This document shows, piece after piece, positions 1-10,672 of a stretch of DNA of 64,000 nucleotides. Within the stretch, counting starts at the first letter, position 1. The number at the start of each line of letters is the position of its first letter. Source of the DNA: Ensifer adhaerens (lineage in GTDB: Bacteria > Pseudomonadota > Alphaproteobacteria > Rhizobiales > Rhizobiaceae). The notes beneath the pieces are model-generated. The model saw only the letters and a list, made by a program, of their open reading frames with translations, had not been told where the DNA came from and made no database searches. Location of the stretch: NCBI RefSeq assembly GCF_002007205.1, contig NZ_LAZS01000005.1, positions 682,001-746,000 on the forward strand. The letters are read 5' to 3'. The translations under genes and the position numbers were made by a program.

Positions 1-714
1 AAGGTTACTGGCTCATCGCGCACCTTCATGGGCGAAGAAGCGGCCGGCATTTCGGCGATCGAAACGGCGTTCTTCCGCATCAAGGCGGGGCAATCGACAC
101 ACACGCTGGTCGGCGGCGCGTTTTCGGCCGAGCGTCTCGACATCATGCTGATGATCGAGGCGATCCAGGGCCAGGCCATCGGCGAATGGCACCCGATCTG
201 GTCGCGCAGCCGCGAAAACGGCGGCGGCATGATCCCCGGATCGGTCGGCGCCTTCCTGATGCTGGAATCCCGTGAATACGCCGAAGCCCGCGGCGCTCGC
301 ATCTACGCGACGATCGACGCGATCGGAAGCGACCGCGGCAGCCGCGCCGACGGCAAGCTCGAAGCCCGCCTCGTCGATCTCGCAAAGCCGGCGGAAAAGC
401 TCGATCCGGCACAGACCGTGGTCTTTTCCGGCACATCAGGTTTTCACGATCTCGTCGCCAGCGAGAAGGCGTTTCTGCAAGCAAAGCTTGCCGGCGCACC
501 GGTGCGCGGCTATGGCGGACTTGTCGGCCACAGCATCGAAGCGCAGTTTCCAGCGGGCCTGGCGCTTGCCGCGCTTACGCTCGGACACGGCGCCAAGGTT
601 CCCGCCTTCGATGCCAGCTTCGAAAAGCCGATGACGGCTGCTGCCCGGTCGGCGGTCGTGACCACGATCGGTCACTCACGCGGCGAAGGCGTCGCGGTCC
701 TTTCGGCCGAGTAA
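1..714 (+). CDS. fabF2: FabF2-type 3-oxoacyl-ACP synthase homologue lacking catalytic residues (5' partial)
   Basis: Thiolase-fold ketosynthase of the rhizobial very-long-chain fatty acid cluster. Translation is open from base 1, so the start lies upstream of the window. Aligned by eye to FabF, the nucleophilic Cys falls on Glu in MGEEAAGISAIETAF, the first catalytic His (NAHGTS in FabF) is Ser in VFSGTSGF, and the KSM lysine is lost, while the second His remains in LVGHSIEAQF. This resembles the chain-length-factor (KS-beta) partners of type II polyketide synthases. It sits 12 bp before the intact fabF1, suggesting a heterodimer. Family and operon are well supported; the loss of catalysis is read from sequence and the partner role is inference. 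Confidence 0.85.
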   Translation, partial: KVTGSSRTFMGEEAAGISAIETAFFRIKAGQSTHTLVGGAFSAERLDIMLMIEAIQGQAIGEWHPIWSRSRENGGGMIPGSVGAFLMLESREYAEARGARIYATIDAIGSDRGSRADGKLEARLVDLAKPAEKLDPAQTVVFSGTSGFHDLVASEKAFLQAKLAGAPVRGYGGLVGHSIEAQFPAGLALAALTLGHGAKVPAFDASFEKPMTAAARSAVVTTIGHSRGEGVAVLSAE

Positions 715-726
715 GAGGAACGATTG

Positions 727-2010
<1,284 letters not shown>

Positions 2011-2034
2011 GCCGGAAGTCAGGCGGAGCGAAAT

Positions 2035-2204
2035 ACCCCCCTCTGGCCTGCCGGCCATCTCCCCCACAAGGGGGAGATCGACTCGCGGACAGGCTGGCCG
2101 CTCCAATAGGAAGGCTTGCATTCGCAGCTTTGTTGGTGGGCGAGGGGGTGCCACATCCAATCTCCCTCCTTGTGGGGGAGATGCCCGGCAGGGCAGAGGG
2201 GGGT
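2035..2204. repeat. RIME-like palindromic intergenic element
   Basis: Two arms of about 44 bp (2035-2078 and 2160-2204) are near-perfect inverted copies of each other, and each carries its own small hairpin (CTCCCCCACAAGGGGGAG in the left arm). The layout matches Rhizobium-specific intergenic mosaic elements. It lies inside the fatty-acid operon between fabF1 and the dehydrogenase gene, so it would be transcribed and could fold as mRNA. A second element of similar style is near 10.3-10.5 kb. Confidence 0.75.
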
Positions 2205-2288
2205 AACGCGCCGCTCTCTGTAGAATGGCGACACGCCCACAAGACGTGTATATGCCGCCTGTCGATCTGAACATTTAAAGGAAGAACC

Positions 2289-3317
2289 ATGCGCGCCCTG
2301 CAACTGCTCGATGACCGCAAGCTCGAAATCACCGACATTCCGGAACCGGAAGCACCGGGCCCCGGCGAGGTGACGCTGCGCGTCAAGGCGGTCGCGCTCA
2401 ACCATATCGACGTCTGGGGCTGGCGCGGCATGGCCTTTGCCAAGCGCAAGATGCCGCTCGTGATCGGCGCGGAAGCGGCGGGCGTGGTCGACAGCATTGG
2501 CCCCGGCGTTTCGAGCGTGCTTCCGGGCCAGCTCGTCTCGATCTATGGCGCGCGCACCTGCGGCCTCTGCCGTCCGTGCAAGGAAGGTCGCGACAACCTC
2601 TGCGAACATGTCGGCGGCGTGCACGGCTTCCACCTCGACGGCTTCGCGCAGGAAAAGATCAACCTGCCGGCGCGCCTGCTCGTTCCGGCGCCTCCGGGCG
2701 TCGACGCGGTTGCTGCAGCGCTGGCTCCGGTCACCTTCGGTACCGTCGAGCACATGCTTTTCGACAATGCCAAGCTCGAGCCCGGTGAAACCATCCTCGT
2801 CCATGCCGGCGGCTCTGGCATCGGCTCGGCGGCGATCCAGCTTGCCAAGAAGATCGGCTGCACGGTCATTACCACCGTCGGCTCGGACGACAAGATCGAG
2901 AAGGCGAAGGCGCTTGGCGCCGATCACGTCATCAACTACCGCACCGACCGCTTCGAGGGCGTGGTGCGCAAGCTTACCAAGAAGAAGGGCGTCGACGTCG
3001 TGTTCGAGCACGTCGGCAAGGACACCTGGGCCGGTTCGATGCTCTGCATGAAGCGCGGCGGTCGTCTCGTCACCTGCGGCTCCACCTCGGGTGTTTCCAC
3101 CGACATGAACCTGATGATGCTCTTCCAGCAGCAGTTGAAGCTGCTCGGCTCCTTCGGCTGCCGCATGGAGAACATGGCGAACGCCATGCAGAAGATGGCC
3201 CGCGGCCTGGTGCATCCGGTCATCGACACTGAAATCAGCCTCGATCAGATCGACCGCGCGCTGGAGCGCATGGAATCGCGCCAGATCTTCGGCAAGATCA
3301 TCCTGAAGATGGATTGA
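2289..3317 (+). CDS. adh2: Zinc-type medium-chain dehydrogenase of the lpxXL cluster
   Basis: Medium-chain dehydrogenase/reductase of 342 residues. The N-terminal GroES-like domain holds a structural-zinc lobe (Cys91, Cys94, Cys97, Cys105 in CGLCRPCKEGRDNLC). A nucleotide-binding loop HAGGSGIGSAAIQ lies at about 172-184. The usual catalytic-zinc Cys and GHE motif are replaced by LNHID and IGAEAAG, so it may act as a zinc-independent reductase or enoyl reductase rather than a classical alcohol dehydrogenase. ATG follows AAAGGAAGAACC. Position between fabF1 and lpxXL equals that of adh2XL in Rhizobium and suggests a step in making or hydroxylating the C28 acyl chain; the exact reaction is unknown. 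Confidence 0.85.
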   Translation: MRALQLLDDRKLEITDIPEPEAPGPGEVTLRVKAVALNHIDVWGWRGMAFAKRKMPLVIGAEAAGVVDSIGPGVSSVLPGQLVSIYGARTCGLCRPCKEGRDNLCEHVGGVHGFHLDGFAQEKINLPARLLVPAPPGVDAVAAALAPVTFGTVEHMLFDNAKLEPGETILVHAGGSGIGSAAIQLAKKIGCTVITTVGSDDKIEKAKALGADHVINYRTDRFEGVVRKLTKKKGVDVVFEHVGKDTWAGSMLCMKRGGRLVTCGSTSGVSTDMNLMMLFQQQLKLLGSFGCRMENMANAMQKMARGLVHPVIDTEISLDQIDRALERMESRQIFGKIILKMD

Positions 3318-3323
3318 TCCGAC

Positions 3324-4259
3324 GTGCGCATGGTGATCACACGGCTGGTGCTGGCGGCGGATCGTTTCCGCCAGTGGCTGATTGCGCAGTTCGTGTTTCT
3401 GCTTTTGACGATCCTGAAGATGTTTCCCGCCGACGGCGCGATCAGCTTCATGGATCGCGCGTTACGCTTCATCGGTCCCAAGACCAGCCGGCAGAAGCTG
3501 ACCCTCACCAATCTGCGCAACGCTTTTCCGGAAAAGAGCGAGGCGGAGATCGAGGAGATCGCGCTCGAAAGCTGGGGCAACATGGGCCGCATGGCGGCCG
3601 AATACGTGTTTCTCGACCGTCTCTTCGACTTCGACCCGGAGCGCACGACGCCCGGCCGTATCGAGGTGTCGGGCATTCCCTTGTTCCTCGAGCTTCGCGA
3701 CAACCCGCGCCCGTTCATCGTCTTTACCGCGCACAGCGGCAATTTCGAGATGCTGCCGGTTGCCGGCTCCGCCTTCGGTCTCGACGTGACGGTGCTGTTC
3801 CGCCCGCCCAACAACCCTTATGTGGCCGAAAAGGTGTTCAACTTCCGCGCCGAACGCATGGGCAAGCTCGTGCCGTCGCATGCCGGCTCCTCCTTTGCGC
3901 TTGCCCGCCAGCTGGAACGCGGCCAGGGGGTGGGCGTGCTGGTCGACCAGAAGTTCCGCAAGGGGCTGAAGACCAAGTTCTTCGGCCAGGACGTGCAGAC
4001 CAACCCGCTGCTCGCCAAGCTCGTCCGCCAGTTCAACTGCGAGGTCTATCCGGCCCGCTGCATCCGCTTGCCGGGCGGCCGTTTCCGGCTGGAGATCGAA
4101 CCGGCGATCGCCATCCCCCGCAAGGCCGACGGCAGCGTCGACGTCACCGCCACGGCGCAGGTGCTGAACGACAAGGTCGAAAGCTGGGTCAGGGAATATC
4201 CGGGCCAATGGCTCTGGTATCACGACCGCTGGCACATCAAGCGCTACCTGAAAGACTGA
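3324..4259 (+). CDS. lpxXL: Lipid A biosynthesis acyltransferase LpxXL
   Basis: Inner-membrane LpxL/HtrB-family acyltransferase, 311 residues, expected to move the very-long-chain 27-hydroxyoctacosanoyl group from AcpXL onto lipid A. A hydrophobic anchor spans residues 15-33. The HX4(D/E) catalytic motif is HSGNFE (His137, Glu142), followed by a FRPPNNPY segment and GVGVLVDQKF typical of the family. The GTG start at 3324 lies 6 bp after the dehydrogenase stop; an ATG at 3330 is an alternative. It is the last gene of the operon, followed by a terminator. Identification as LpxXL rather than ordinary LpxL rests on the operon context. Confidence 0.9.
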   Translation: MRMVITRLVLAADRFRQWLIAQFVFLLLTILKMFPADGAISFMDRALRFIGPKTSRQKLTLTNLRNAFPEKSEAEIEEIALESWGNMGRMAAEYVFLDRLFDFDPERTTPGRIEVSGIPLFLELRDNPRPFIVFTAHSGNFEMLPVAGSAFGLDVTVLFRPPNNPYVAEKVFNFRAERMGKLVPSHAGSSFALARQLERGQGVGVLVDQKFRKGLKTKFFGQDVQTNPLLAKLVRQFNCEVYPARCIRLPGGRFRLEIEPAIAIPRKADGSVDVTATAQVLNDKVESWVREYPGQWLWYHDRWHIKRYLKD

Positions 4260-4319
4260 TTCTCTTCAGTACTTTCCCTGGGCCTGCTGGCGTTCTGCGC
4301 AAGGCCGCCTGACGTTTCC

Positions 4320-4356
4320 GCAAGCCCGGCAGCACCTGCCGGGCTTTTGCGTTTTT
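4320..4356 (+). terminator. Rho-independent terminator after lpxXL
   Basis: GC-rich inverted repeat AAGCCCGGCAG / CTGCCGGGCTT around a CAC loop (4322-4346), followed by TTTGCGTTTTT. It closes the fatty-acid/lipid A operon. Confidence 0.85.
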
Positions 4357-4627
4357 CCCTGCACGGCGGGCATCCGTGCCGGTTCCCCTTTGAAAACGTG
4401 CGTAAACGTTAAGTTTTTCTTTCTGCTGTTGAACGCTATCGCAATGAGTGTAAACTTGTACCAGTTGCGTGCGAATGAGACTGCAAGCGCTTTGGATGGC
4501 CTGAGCGCTGCGGTTTCAAACGGAACCGGTGGGGGAAACGTCAAGAACCAGATCAGTGTCCTGAGCATCCGCGCCTGAATTGTAAGTGCATCGAAGCGGC
4601 TTTGCCGTGGGGAATTGGGGTTTCGAA
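4357..4627. other. Non-coding stretch before the PAS gene
   Basis: Noticeably A/T-richer than its surroundings near 4390-4450. A 62-codon open frame (TTG at 4390) has no family resemblance and no ribosome site, so I see no supported gene. The segment probably carries the promoter of the following PAS gene. Confidence 0.4.
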
Positions 4628-5338
4628 TTGAACGCACTGATTGAGCTGTTCTGGTTCAAATATTCGCAGCTGCAGTATGCCGTACGGACGGCAGACGAGC
4701 ATTTGATCGGGATTCTGGATCGCGAATTGGATCCGATCCTGAGATCCGTCTACGACGAAAAGGCGGTGAGCGTCGAAGACGCCCGGCTTCAGTTCCAGTT
4801 CCTGATCGACATCCTGCGCGTCGAAGCCGACGACATCTCCTGCGTGCTGCGCCATTCGCAACTGCTGCAATCGCTGATCAACCGCTATTTCGCGGCGACG
4901 GGCGCGGAGAACCTGTCAGATTTGCAATTGGAGCGCCTGCCGGCGCAGCCGAACAAGGGCAGGGCGGATGAAGGACTGCTCAACGAGGCGATCCTCGACA
5001 GCTTCCCGGACCGGCTGGCGGTGATCACGCCCGACTACCGCTACCTCTACACCAATCCGCGCAATGCCGAGCATCTGGAAAGCCGCCCGATGGACCTGAT
5101 CGGCCGGCATATCGTCGAGTTCATCGGCATCCAGCGGTTCGAGCTTCGGGTGAAATCCTATCTCGACCGGTGTTTCGCCGGCGAGGTGGTGGACTACACC
5201 TTCGCCAAGACGGTCGACGCGCGCACGGTCGTCGTGCGCTGCCGGCTGACGCCGTGCATGTCGAGCACCGGCAAGCTCATCGGCGCCATCCTGGTGATCC
5301 AGGAGCATGCGGACCGCCGCCGCGCGATTGCGGCCTAG
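4628..5338 (+). CDS. PAS-domain protein
   Basis: Soluble protein of about 236 residues. An N-terminal helical region starting NALIELFWFKYSQLQYA is followed by a linker, then a single PAS fold in the C-terminal half (from about ILDSFPDRLAVITPDYRYLYTN to IGAILVIQEHAD). No kinase, cyclase or HTH output domain follows, so it may act as a ligand sensor or partner protein. The start is uncertain: I chose TTG 4628; GTG 4586 in the same frame adds 14 residues. It stands alone after the lpxXL terminator. Confidence 0.6.
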   Translation: MNALIELFWFKYSQLQYAVRTADEHLIGILDRELDPILRSVYDEKAVSVEDARLQFQFLIDILRVEADDISCVLRHSQLLQSLINRYFAATGAENLSDLQLERLPAQPNKGRADEGLLNEAILDSFPDRLAVITPDYRYLYTNPRNAEHLESRPMDLIGRHIVEFIGIQRFELRVKSYLDRCFAGEVVDYTFAKTVDARTVVVRCRLTPCMSSTGKLIGAILVIQEHADRRRAIAA

Positions 5339-5502
5339 TCGTTCCCAGCTGTCCTGAATTCTGCCTGCTTCGGACTCGACCCGGCGGTGGAGCCAAGCGC
5401 GCCAGCCGCTGATGCGGGGCTCGTCGCCCAAGCAGGTCCTGCGCAGGATCGAGCGCCGTGAACACTCTTCAGCACAGGGCCGATTGAAGGAGCCGCAGCG
5501 TC

Positions 5503-6081
5503 GTGGGGATCAGAATAGAAACGCCGCGCCTTATCCTCCGTCCCTGGAGTGAGAAGGACATCGAACACCTCACGCTCGGTTTGAACGATTTCGAGCTCGC
5601 AAAATGGCTCGCCTTCGTTCCTCACCCCTATTCGACTTCACATGCCGAGGATTGGGTCAGTCGGTGCCGGGAGATTTCTAACGCGAGCACTCGGCCGGCC
5701 GCCTACGAATTTGCGGTCGAGCTCAGATCCGAGCGACTGCTGATCGGCGGGGTCAGCCTCAACAAGATTGACTGGCAAGCCGGGACAGGCGGGGGCGGAA
5801 TCTGGATAGCCAATCTCTATCAGGGGCGCGGCTATGGACGCGAAGCGTTCGCGGCAAAGATCCGTTTCGCCTTTCGCGATTTGGGCCTGACAATGCTGGT
5901 CAACGGTTACTTCAACGGCAACGAAAAATCCTGGGCGATGCAGCGCAAGCTGGGGTATCGGCGCGTCGCTGAAGTCGCCAGCCGCTGCATGGCTGATGGC
6001 AGGCAGACGATCGAGCACGTCACGACGTTGCGGCGCAGCGATTGGGACGATCACGACGGGAAGATGCGGAGCGAAGCATGA
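5503..6081 (+). CDS. GNAT family N-acetyltransferase (RimJ/RimL type)
   Basis: Acetyl-CoA-dependent acetyltransferase of 192 residues. The N-terminal ETPRLILRPW is the hallmark of the RimJ/RimL subgroup. The acetyl-CoA loop is NLYQGRGYGREAF, and the NGNEKSWAMQRKLGYRR segment matches the family C-terminal motif. GTG 5503 is preceded by GAAGGAG at a good distance. The substrate, a protein N-terminus or a small amine, cannot be told from sequence. It is an isolated gene. Confidence 0.8.
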   Translation: MGIRIETPRLILRPWSEKDIEHLTLGLNDFELAKWLAFVPHPYSTSHAEDWVSRCREISNASTRPAAYEFAVELRSERLLIGGVSLNKIDWQAGTGGGGIWIANLYQGRGYGREAFAAKIRFAFRDLGLTMLVNGYFNGNEKSWAMQRKLGYRRVAEVASRCMADGRQTIEHVTTLRRSDWDDHDGKMRSEA

Positions 6082-6171
6082 TCTGACGCCCAATGGCGTC
6101 GGTTCAATCATCCGACGATCGCGGCACATCGGCAGCCAACTCTCGTCGGGCCGTCACTGCGGACGCGCCTG

Positions 6172-6672
6172 TTAACCAGCCGGCGCGGTGATGCTGCGAA
6201 GACATTCCTGCTCGAAGCCGACGTGCCGCCTGAGGCTCGTGAAGAAGCCGCGCAGCATGTAGCCGGCGGTCTCGGCATTCACCGTCTCGTCGGCAGCGCC
6301 CAGCCGCTCCAGCATTTCCGTAAGTTCCTCGGCGAAGCACTCGTCCTCGCAGTGCTCGTATTTCAGCCGCTCCAGCGTGGCGCCAAGCGTCGGATCTCCG
6401 CGGTAGGTGCGTTCGATCCAGGGGAAGACCAGGTTTTCCTCACCCGAATGCATCTCGCGGATCAGCGGCTCCAGAACCCTGGCGGCATAGACGCATTTCT
6501 GCCGGTCGATTTCCGCCGGCAGGCTGTCGGCGATCTCCTCCAGGCAATTACAAAGCGCCAGTTGCTCCTCATGGGCGCGGGCAAGCCAGGCAAATGGCTC
6601 GGCCACCGGCGGCTGCCGGGGGGCTGCATCCAGCCGGCTGCGGATCCGTCCCTCTTCAAAAGTCTTTTTCAT
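6172..6672 (-). CDS. Hemerythrin-like (HHE) domain protein
   Basis: Helical-bundle protein of 166 residues with candidate di-iron ligands His34 (ARAHEE), His75 and Glu79 (MHSGEEN), His107 (KYEHCEDE) and His150/Glu154 (RRHVGFEQE). Hemerythrin-like proteins bind O2 or NO or sense iron/redox state. The start at 6672 removes a spurious upstream extension in the same frame. The gene is divergent from ccoN, and a perfect FNR/FixK box lies between the two starts, so microaerobic co-regulation with the oxidase is likely. Function is inferred from fold and context. Confidence 0.75.
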   Translation of the reverse strand: MKKTFEEGRIRSRLDAAPRQPPVAEPFAWLARAHEEQLALCNCLEEIADSLPAEIDRQKCVYAARVLEPLIREMHSGEENLVFPWIERTYRGDPTLGATLERLKYEHCEDECFAEELTEMLERLGAADETVNAETAGYMLRGFFTSLRRHVGFEQECLRSITAPAG

Positions 6673-6744
6673 CGGCTTCAGACGCCAGCTCCCACGGCGC
6701 TCCCTATTGTTTGCCGAGGATGATCCAAACGAGGTGGGTGAGCC

Positions 6745-6758
6745 TTGATCTGAATCAA
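6745..6758. promoter_or_regulatory. FNR/FixK box between hemerythrin gene and ccoN
   Basis: TTGATCTGAATCAA fits the anaerobox consensus TTGAT-N4-ATCAA exactly. It lies about 72 bp upstream of the hemerythrin start and about 100 bp upstream of ccoN, placed to activate either or both under low oxygen. Confidence 0.88.
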
Positions 6759-6859
6759 GGCCAGACCGCCCCGATTCTGACACTTTCCGGCAAGCTGCGG
6801 TGACACCCCTCGTTTCGGGGTGTTGTCGCGTGCGTTCGGACCAAGTTGGGGACCCAACC

Positions 6860-8488
6860 ATGAAATACACATTCGAGATGATCCTGCTCGGGGTCGGTGC
6901 TTTCCTGGCGCTTATTGGCGCCGGGTTTGCACAGGACCGGCACTTCGAAGCCCATATGTGGGTGCTGTTCTTCGTGCTTCTTGCCGGCACCGTCATGCTG
7001 ATGCGCCGCATCGAGTTCAGCCCGGCTTCCGCGGGCAGGGCATCACCGCCGCCACCCCAGTCGGAATACTTCGACGAGGTGGTCAAGTACGGCGTGATCG
7101 CCACCGTCTTCTGGGGCGTTGTCGGCTTTCTCGTCGGCGTCGTGGTTGCGCTCCAGCTTGCCTTCCCGGACCTCAACATCGAGCCCTGGTTCAACTTCGG
7201 CCGCATGCGGCCGCTGCACACCTCGGCGGTCATCTTCGCCTTCGGCGGTAACGCGCTGATAGCAACGTCCTTCTACATTGTTCAGCGCACCAGCCGTGCC
7301 CGCCTCTTCGGAGGCAATCTCGGCTGGTTCGTGTTCTGGGGCTACCAGCTCTTCATCATCATGGCCGCCACCGGCTACCTGCTCGGCATCACCCAGTCGA
7401 AGGAATATGCGGAGCCGGAATGGTATGTCGACCTGTGGCTGACGATCGTCTGGGTCGCCTATCTCGCGGTCTTCCTCGGCACGCTGCTCGTGCGCAAGGA
7501 GCCGCATATCTATGTGGCCAACTGGTTCTACCTCGCCTTCATCGTCACGATCGCGATGCTGCACATCGTCAACAACCTGGCGGTTCCGGTCTCCTTCCTG
7601 GGGTCCAAGAGCTACTCGGCCTTTGCCGGCGTGCAGGACGCGCTGACGCAATGGTGGTACGGGCATAACGCCGTCGGCTTCTTCCTGACGGCCGGCTTCC
7701 TAGGCATGATGTATTACTTCATCCCGAAGCAGGCCAACCGCCCTGTCTATTCCTACCGCCTGTCGATCATCCACTTCTGGTCGCTGATCTTCATGTACAT
7801 CTGGGCAGGCCCGCACCACCTGCACTATACCGCGCTGCCCGACTGGGCGCAGACGCTCGGCATGGTGTTCTCGGTCATGCTCTGGATGCCCTCCTGGGGC
7901 GGCATGATCAACGGCCTGATGACGCTTTCGGGCGCCTGGGACAAGATCCGTACCGACCCGATCATCCGCATGATGGTGATGGCCGTCGCCTTCTACGGCA
8001 TGGCGACCTTCGAAGGTCCGATGATGTCGATCAAGACGGTCAACTCGCTCAGCCACTACACTGACTGGACCATCGGCCACGTGCATTCGGGTGCGCTCGG
8101 CTGGAACGGCCTCATCACCTTCGGCGCGATCTACTATCTCGTTCCGAAGCTGTGGAACCGCGAGCGCCTCTACAGCGTGCGCATGGTCAACTGGCACTTC
8201 TGGCTCGCCACCCTCGGCATCGTCGTCTACGCGGCGGTCATGTGGGTCGCCGGCATCCAGCAGGGCCTGATGTGGCGCGAATACGACGACCAGGGCTTCC
8301 TCGTCTATTCCTTCGCGGAATCGGTCGCGGCCATGGTTCCCTACTACGTGCTGCGTGCCCTTGGCGGCGCACTCTTCCTCGCCGGAGCGCTGCTCATGGC
8401 CTTCAACGTAACCATGACCATCCTCGGCCGCGTGCGCGATGAAGCCCCGATCTTCGGTGCGACGCCCGCGCTCAAGGCTGCGGAATAG
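6860..8488 (+). CDS. ccoN: cbb3-type cytochrome c oxidase subunit I
   Basis: Catalytic subunit of the high-affinity terminal oxidase in the inner membrane (FixN), 542 residues and about 12-14 membrane segments. Haem/copper histidines appear in [27 protein letters not shown] and in [23 protein letters not shown] 6860 ([11 protein letters not shown]) is chosen over an upstream in-frame ATG at 6800 because the family begins here. It is first in ccoNOQP, with ccoO 13 bp downstream and an FNR box upstream. Confidence 0.96.
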   Translation: MKYTFEMILLGVGAFLALIGAGFAQDRHFEAHMWVLFFVLLAGTVMLMRRIEFSPASAGRASPPPPQSEYFDEVVKYGVIATVFWGVVGFLVGVVVALQLAFPDLNIEPWFNFGRMRPLHTSAVIFAFGGNALIATSFYIVQRTSRARLFGGNLGWFVFWGYQLFIIMAATGYLLGITQSKEYAEPEWYVDLWLTIVWVAYLAVFLGTLLVRKEPHIYVANWFYLAFIVTIAMLHIVNNLAVPVSFLGSKSYSAFAGVQDALTQWWYGHNAVGFFLTAGFLGMMYYFIPKQANRPVYSYRLSIIHFWSLIFMYIWAGPHHLHYTALPDWAQTLGMVFSVMLWMPSWGGMINGLMTLSGAWDKIRTDPIIRMMVMAVAFYGMATFEGPMMSIKTVNSLSHYTDWTIGHVHSGALGWNGLITFGAIYYLVPKLWNRERLYSVRMVNWHFWLATLGIVVYAAVMWVAGIQQGLMWREYDDQGFLVYSFAESVAAMVPYYVLRALGGALFLAGALLMAFNVTMTILGRVRDEAPIFGATPALKAAE

Positions 8489-8501
8489 GAGGGCATAGAG
8501 A

Positions 8502-9233
8502 ATGTCCATTCTCGACAAACACGCGACACTCGAACGCAATGCGACACTGCTGCTCGTCGGCTCGCTGCTCGTCGTCTCCGTCGGCGGCATCGTGGAAATC
8601 GCGCCGCTGTTCTATCTCGAAAACACCATCGAGAAGGTGGAAGGCATGCGGCCCTATTCGCCGCTGGAGCTTGCCGGCCGCGACATCTACGTGCGTGAAG
8701 GCTGCTATGTCTGTCACAGCCAGATGATCCGTCCGTTCCGCGACGAAGTGGAGCGCTACGGTCACTATTCGCTGGCGGCGGAATCCATGTACGACCATCC
8801 GTTCCAGTGGGGCTCCAAGCGCACCGGGCCGGATCTCGCCCGCGTCGGCGACCGCTACTCCAACGAGTGGCACGTGCAGCACATGATCGAGCCGCGCTCG
8901 GTGGTGCCGGAATCGGTGATGCCGAGCTACGCCTTCCTCAAGGCGACGCCGCTCGACGTGAACAACATCGGCGCGAACCTGAAGGCGAACAAGGCTGTCG
9001 GCGTTCCCTATACGGACGAGATGATCGACAACGCGCTTGCCGACATCAAGGCGCAGGCAGACCCGAACGCCGACACATCAGGCGTCGAGGGCCGCTATCC
9101 GAAGGCCAAGCTCGGCGATTTCGACGGCGATCCGCAGAAGCTGACGGAGATGGACGCGCTTGTCGCCTATCTGCAGATGCTCGGCACGCTGGTCGACTTC
9201 TCCACCTACGACGACACCACCGGTTATCGCTAA
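8502..9233 (+). CDS. ccoO: cbb3-type cytochrome c oxidase subunit II (mono-haem)
   Basis: Membrane-anchored c-type cytochrome of 243 residues (FixO). The N-terminal anchor spans about residues 14-34. The haem-binding motif is C68-Y-V-C-H72, and methionine-rich segments ([10 protein letters not shown]) supply the sixth ligand region. It passes electrons from CcoP to the CcoN active site. A GGAGGG ribosome site precedes ATG 8502. Confidence 0.96.
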   Translation: MSILDKHATLERNATLLLVGSLLVVSVGGIVEIAPLFYLENTIEKVEGMRPYSPLELAGRDIYVREGCYVCHSQMIRPFRDEVERYGHYSLAAESMYDHPFQWGSKRTGPDLARVGDRYSNEWHVQHMIEPRSVVPESVMPSYAFLKATPLDVNNIGANLKANKAVGVPYTDEMIDNALADIKAQADPNADTSGVEGRYPKAKLGDFDGDPQKLTEMDALVAYLQMLGTLVDFSTYDDTTGYR

Positions 9234-9245
9234 GGAGATCAGCAC

Positions 9246-9398
9246 ATGGAAACCTACACGGCCATGCGCCAGTTCGCCGATAGCTGGGCGCTTCTTGCGA
9301 TGACGCTCTTCTTCCTCGGCGTCGTCGCCTTCATCTTCCGGCCCGGCGCCAAGAAGGCGGCCGATGATGCCGCAGCCATCCCCCTGAAGGAGGATTAA
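9246..9398 (+). CDS. ccoQ: cbb3-type oxidase small subunit CcoQ
   Basis: Fifty-residue protein beginning METYTAMRQFADSWAL, with one membrane helix (about residues 13-31) and a charged tail ending AAIPLKED. Size, position between ccoO and ccoP, and AAGGAGATC just upstream identify it. CcoQ/FixQ stabilises the assembled oxidase. Confidence 0.93.
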   Translation: METYTAMRQFADSWALLAMTLFFLGVVAFIFRPGAKKAADDAAAIPLKED

Positions 9399-9402
9399 TA
9401 GA

Positions 9403-10266
9403 ATGGCGGACAAACACGTCGACGAAATCAGCGGCGTCGAGACCACCGGCCACGAATGGGACGGTATCCGCGAGCTGAACAACCCGATGCCGCGCTGGTG
9501 GGTCTATACCTTCTACGCGACCATCGTCTGGGCGGTCGGCTACATGATCGTCTATCCGGCGGTGCCGCTTCTGACCGACGCGACCAAGGGCGTGCTCGGC
9601 TATTCGAGCCGCTCCGAGGTCAGTGCGGAGCTTGCCAGCGCCAAGGCGGCGCAGGCCGGCAACCTCGAGAAGATCGCGTCGAGCTCGCTCGCCGACATCA
9701 TGGCCGATCCTCAGCTGCAGCACTTTGCCGTTTCGGGCGGCGCCTCGGCCTTCAAGGTCAACTGCGCCCAGTGCCACGGCTCGGGTGCGGCCGGTTCTGC
9801 CGGCTTCCCGAACCTCAACGACGACGACTGGCTCTGGGGCGGCAAGCCCGAGGAAATCTACCAGACGATCGCCCACGGCATCCGCTACAACGGCGATGAC
9901 GACACCCGCGTTTCGGAAATGCCGTCTTTCGCGGAGATCCTGCAGCCGGAAGAGATCAAGCAGACGGCGGCTTACGTCGTCAGCCTCACCGGCACGCCTT
10001 CGGATGCCGCTCTCGTGGAGCCGGGCAAGGCAGTGTTCGAGGCCAACTGTGCCTCGTGTCACGGCGCCGATGCCAAGGGCAACCGCGAGTTCGGCGCGCC
10101 CAACCTAGCCGATGCGCTGTGGCTGAACGGCTCGAGCGAACAGGCGATCGTCGCCCAGATGAAGGCGCCGAAGCACGGCGTCATGCCCGCCTGGCTGCCG
10201 CGCCTCGGCGACACCACCGTCAAGCAGCTCGCCATCTTCGTGCATTCGCTGGGTGGGGGCGAGTAG
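9403..10266 (+). CDS. ccoP: cbb3-type cytochrome c oxidase subunit III (di-haem)
   Basis: Di-haem cytochrome c subunit (FixP), 287 residues. A membrane anchor spans about residues 33-56 (WWVYTFYATIVWAVGYMIVY). Haem motifs are C121-A-Q-C-H125 and C216-A-S-C-H220, each followed by a Met-containing loop (SEMPSF, GVMPAWLP). It receives electrons from the bc1 complex or soluble cytochromes. It starts 4 bp after ccoQ and is the last gene of the operon. The ccoGHIS set that usually follows is 7 kb away. Confidence 0.96.
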   Translation: MADKHVDEISGVETTGHEWDGIRELNNPMPRWWVYTFYATIVWAVGYMIVYPAVPLLTDATKGVLGYSSRSEVSAELASAKAAQAGNLEKIASSSLADIMADPQLQHFAVSGGASAFKVNCAQCHGSGAAGSAGFPNLNDDDWLWGGKPEEIYQTIAHGIRYNGDDDTRVSEMPSFAEILQPEEIKQTAAYVVSLTGTPSDAALVEPGKAVFEANCASCHGADAKGNREFGAPNLADALWLNGSSEQAIVAQMKAPKHGVMPAWLPRLGDTTVKQLAIFVHSLGGGE

Positions 10267-10282
10267 GGCTCATCGGCATTGC

Positions 10283-10545
10283 GGTTGAGGCTGCCCCTCC
10301 GCGCGGTGAGGGGGCTGCCCCTCATCCGCCTGCCGGCACCTTCTCCCCGCCAAGCGGGGAGAAGGGCGCAGACCGCACCGGCCTCGCCAGATCCAAGACG
10401 TTGGCGATGGAGTCGCCTACGACGTTCTTAAGGGGGCCAAGCCACTCAGTCTTTTCAAGCTTGATGCCGGCCGGAAGGGTGCGTCCAGCGTCTCTCTCCC
10501 CGCCAGGCGGGGAGAGATGTCCGGCAGGACAGTGAGGGGCAGCTC
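10283..10545. repeat. RIME-like composite palindromic repeat
   Basis: Arms rich in CTTCTCCCCGCCAAGCGGGG (10330-10360) and CTCTCCCCGCCAGGCGGGGA (10494-10514) form strong hairpins, flanked by inverted CTGCCCCTC / GAGGGGCAG ends. It fills most of the 406-bp gap between ccoP and the MFS gene, and no gene is seen there. It marks the left boundary of the block that splits the cco genes. Confidence 0.65.
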
Positions 10546-10672
10546 TATTCCATGCAATCAAGAAGGCCGCGTCGCAGGATGCGGCCTTTGTCGTTGACGG
10601 ATGGCTGTGCCGCTGGCCGGCGATGGCAAGGGGAGGAGCCGTCAAGGAAGCACCGGCGGACAGGCATTTCTC

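Noticed and set aside
4390-4578. 62-codon frame between lpxXL and the PAS gene
   Set aside because: TTG start, no ribosome site and no recognisable features.
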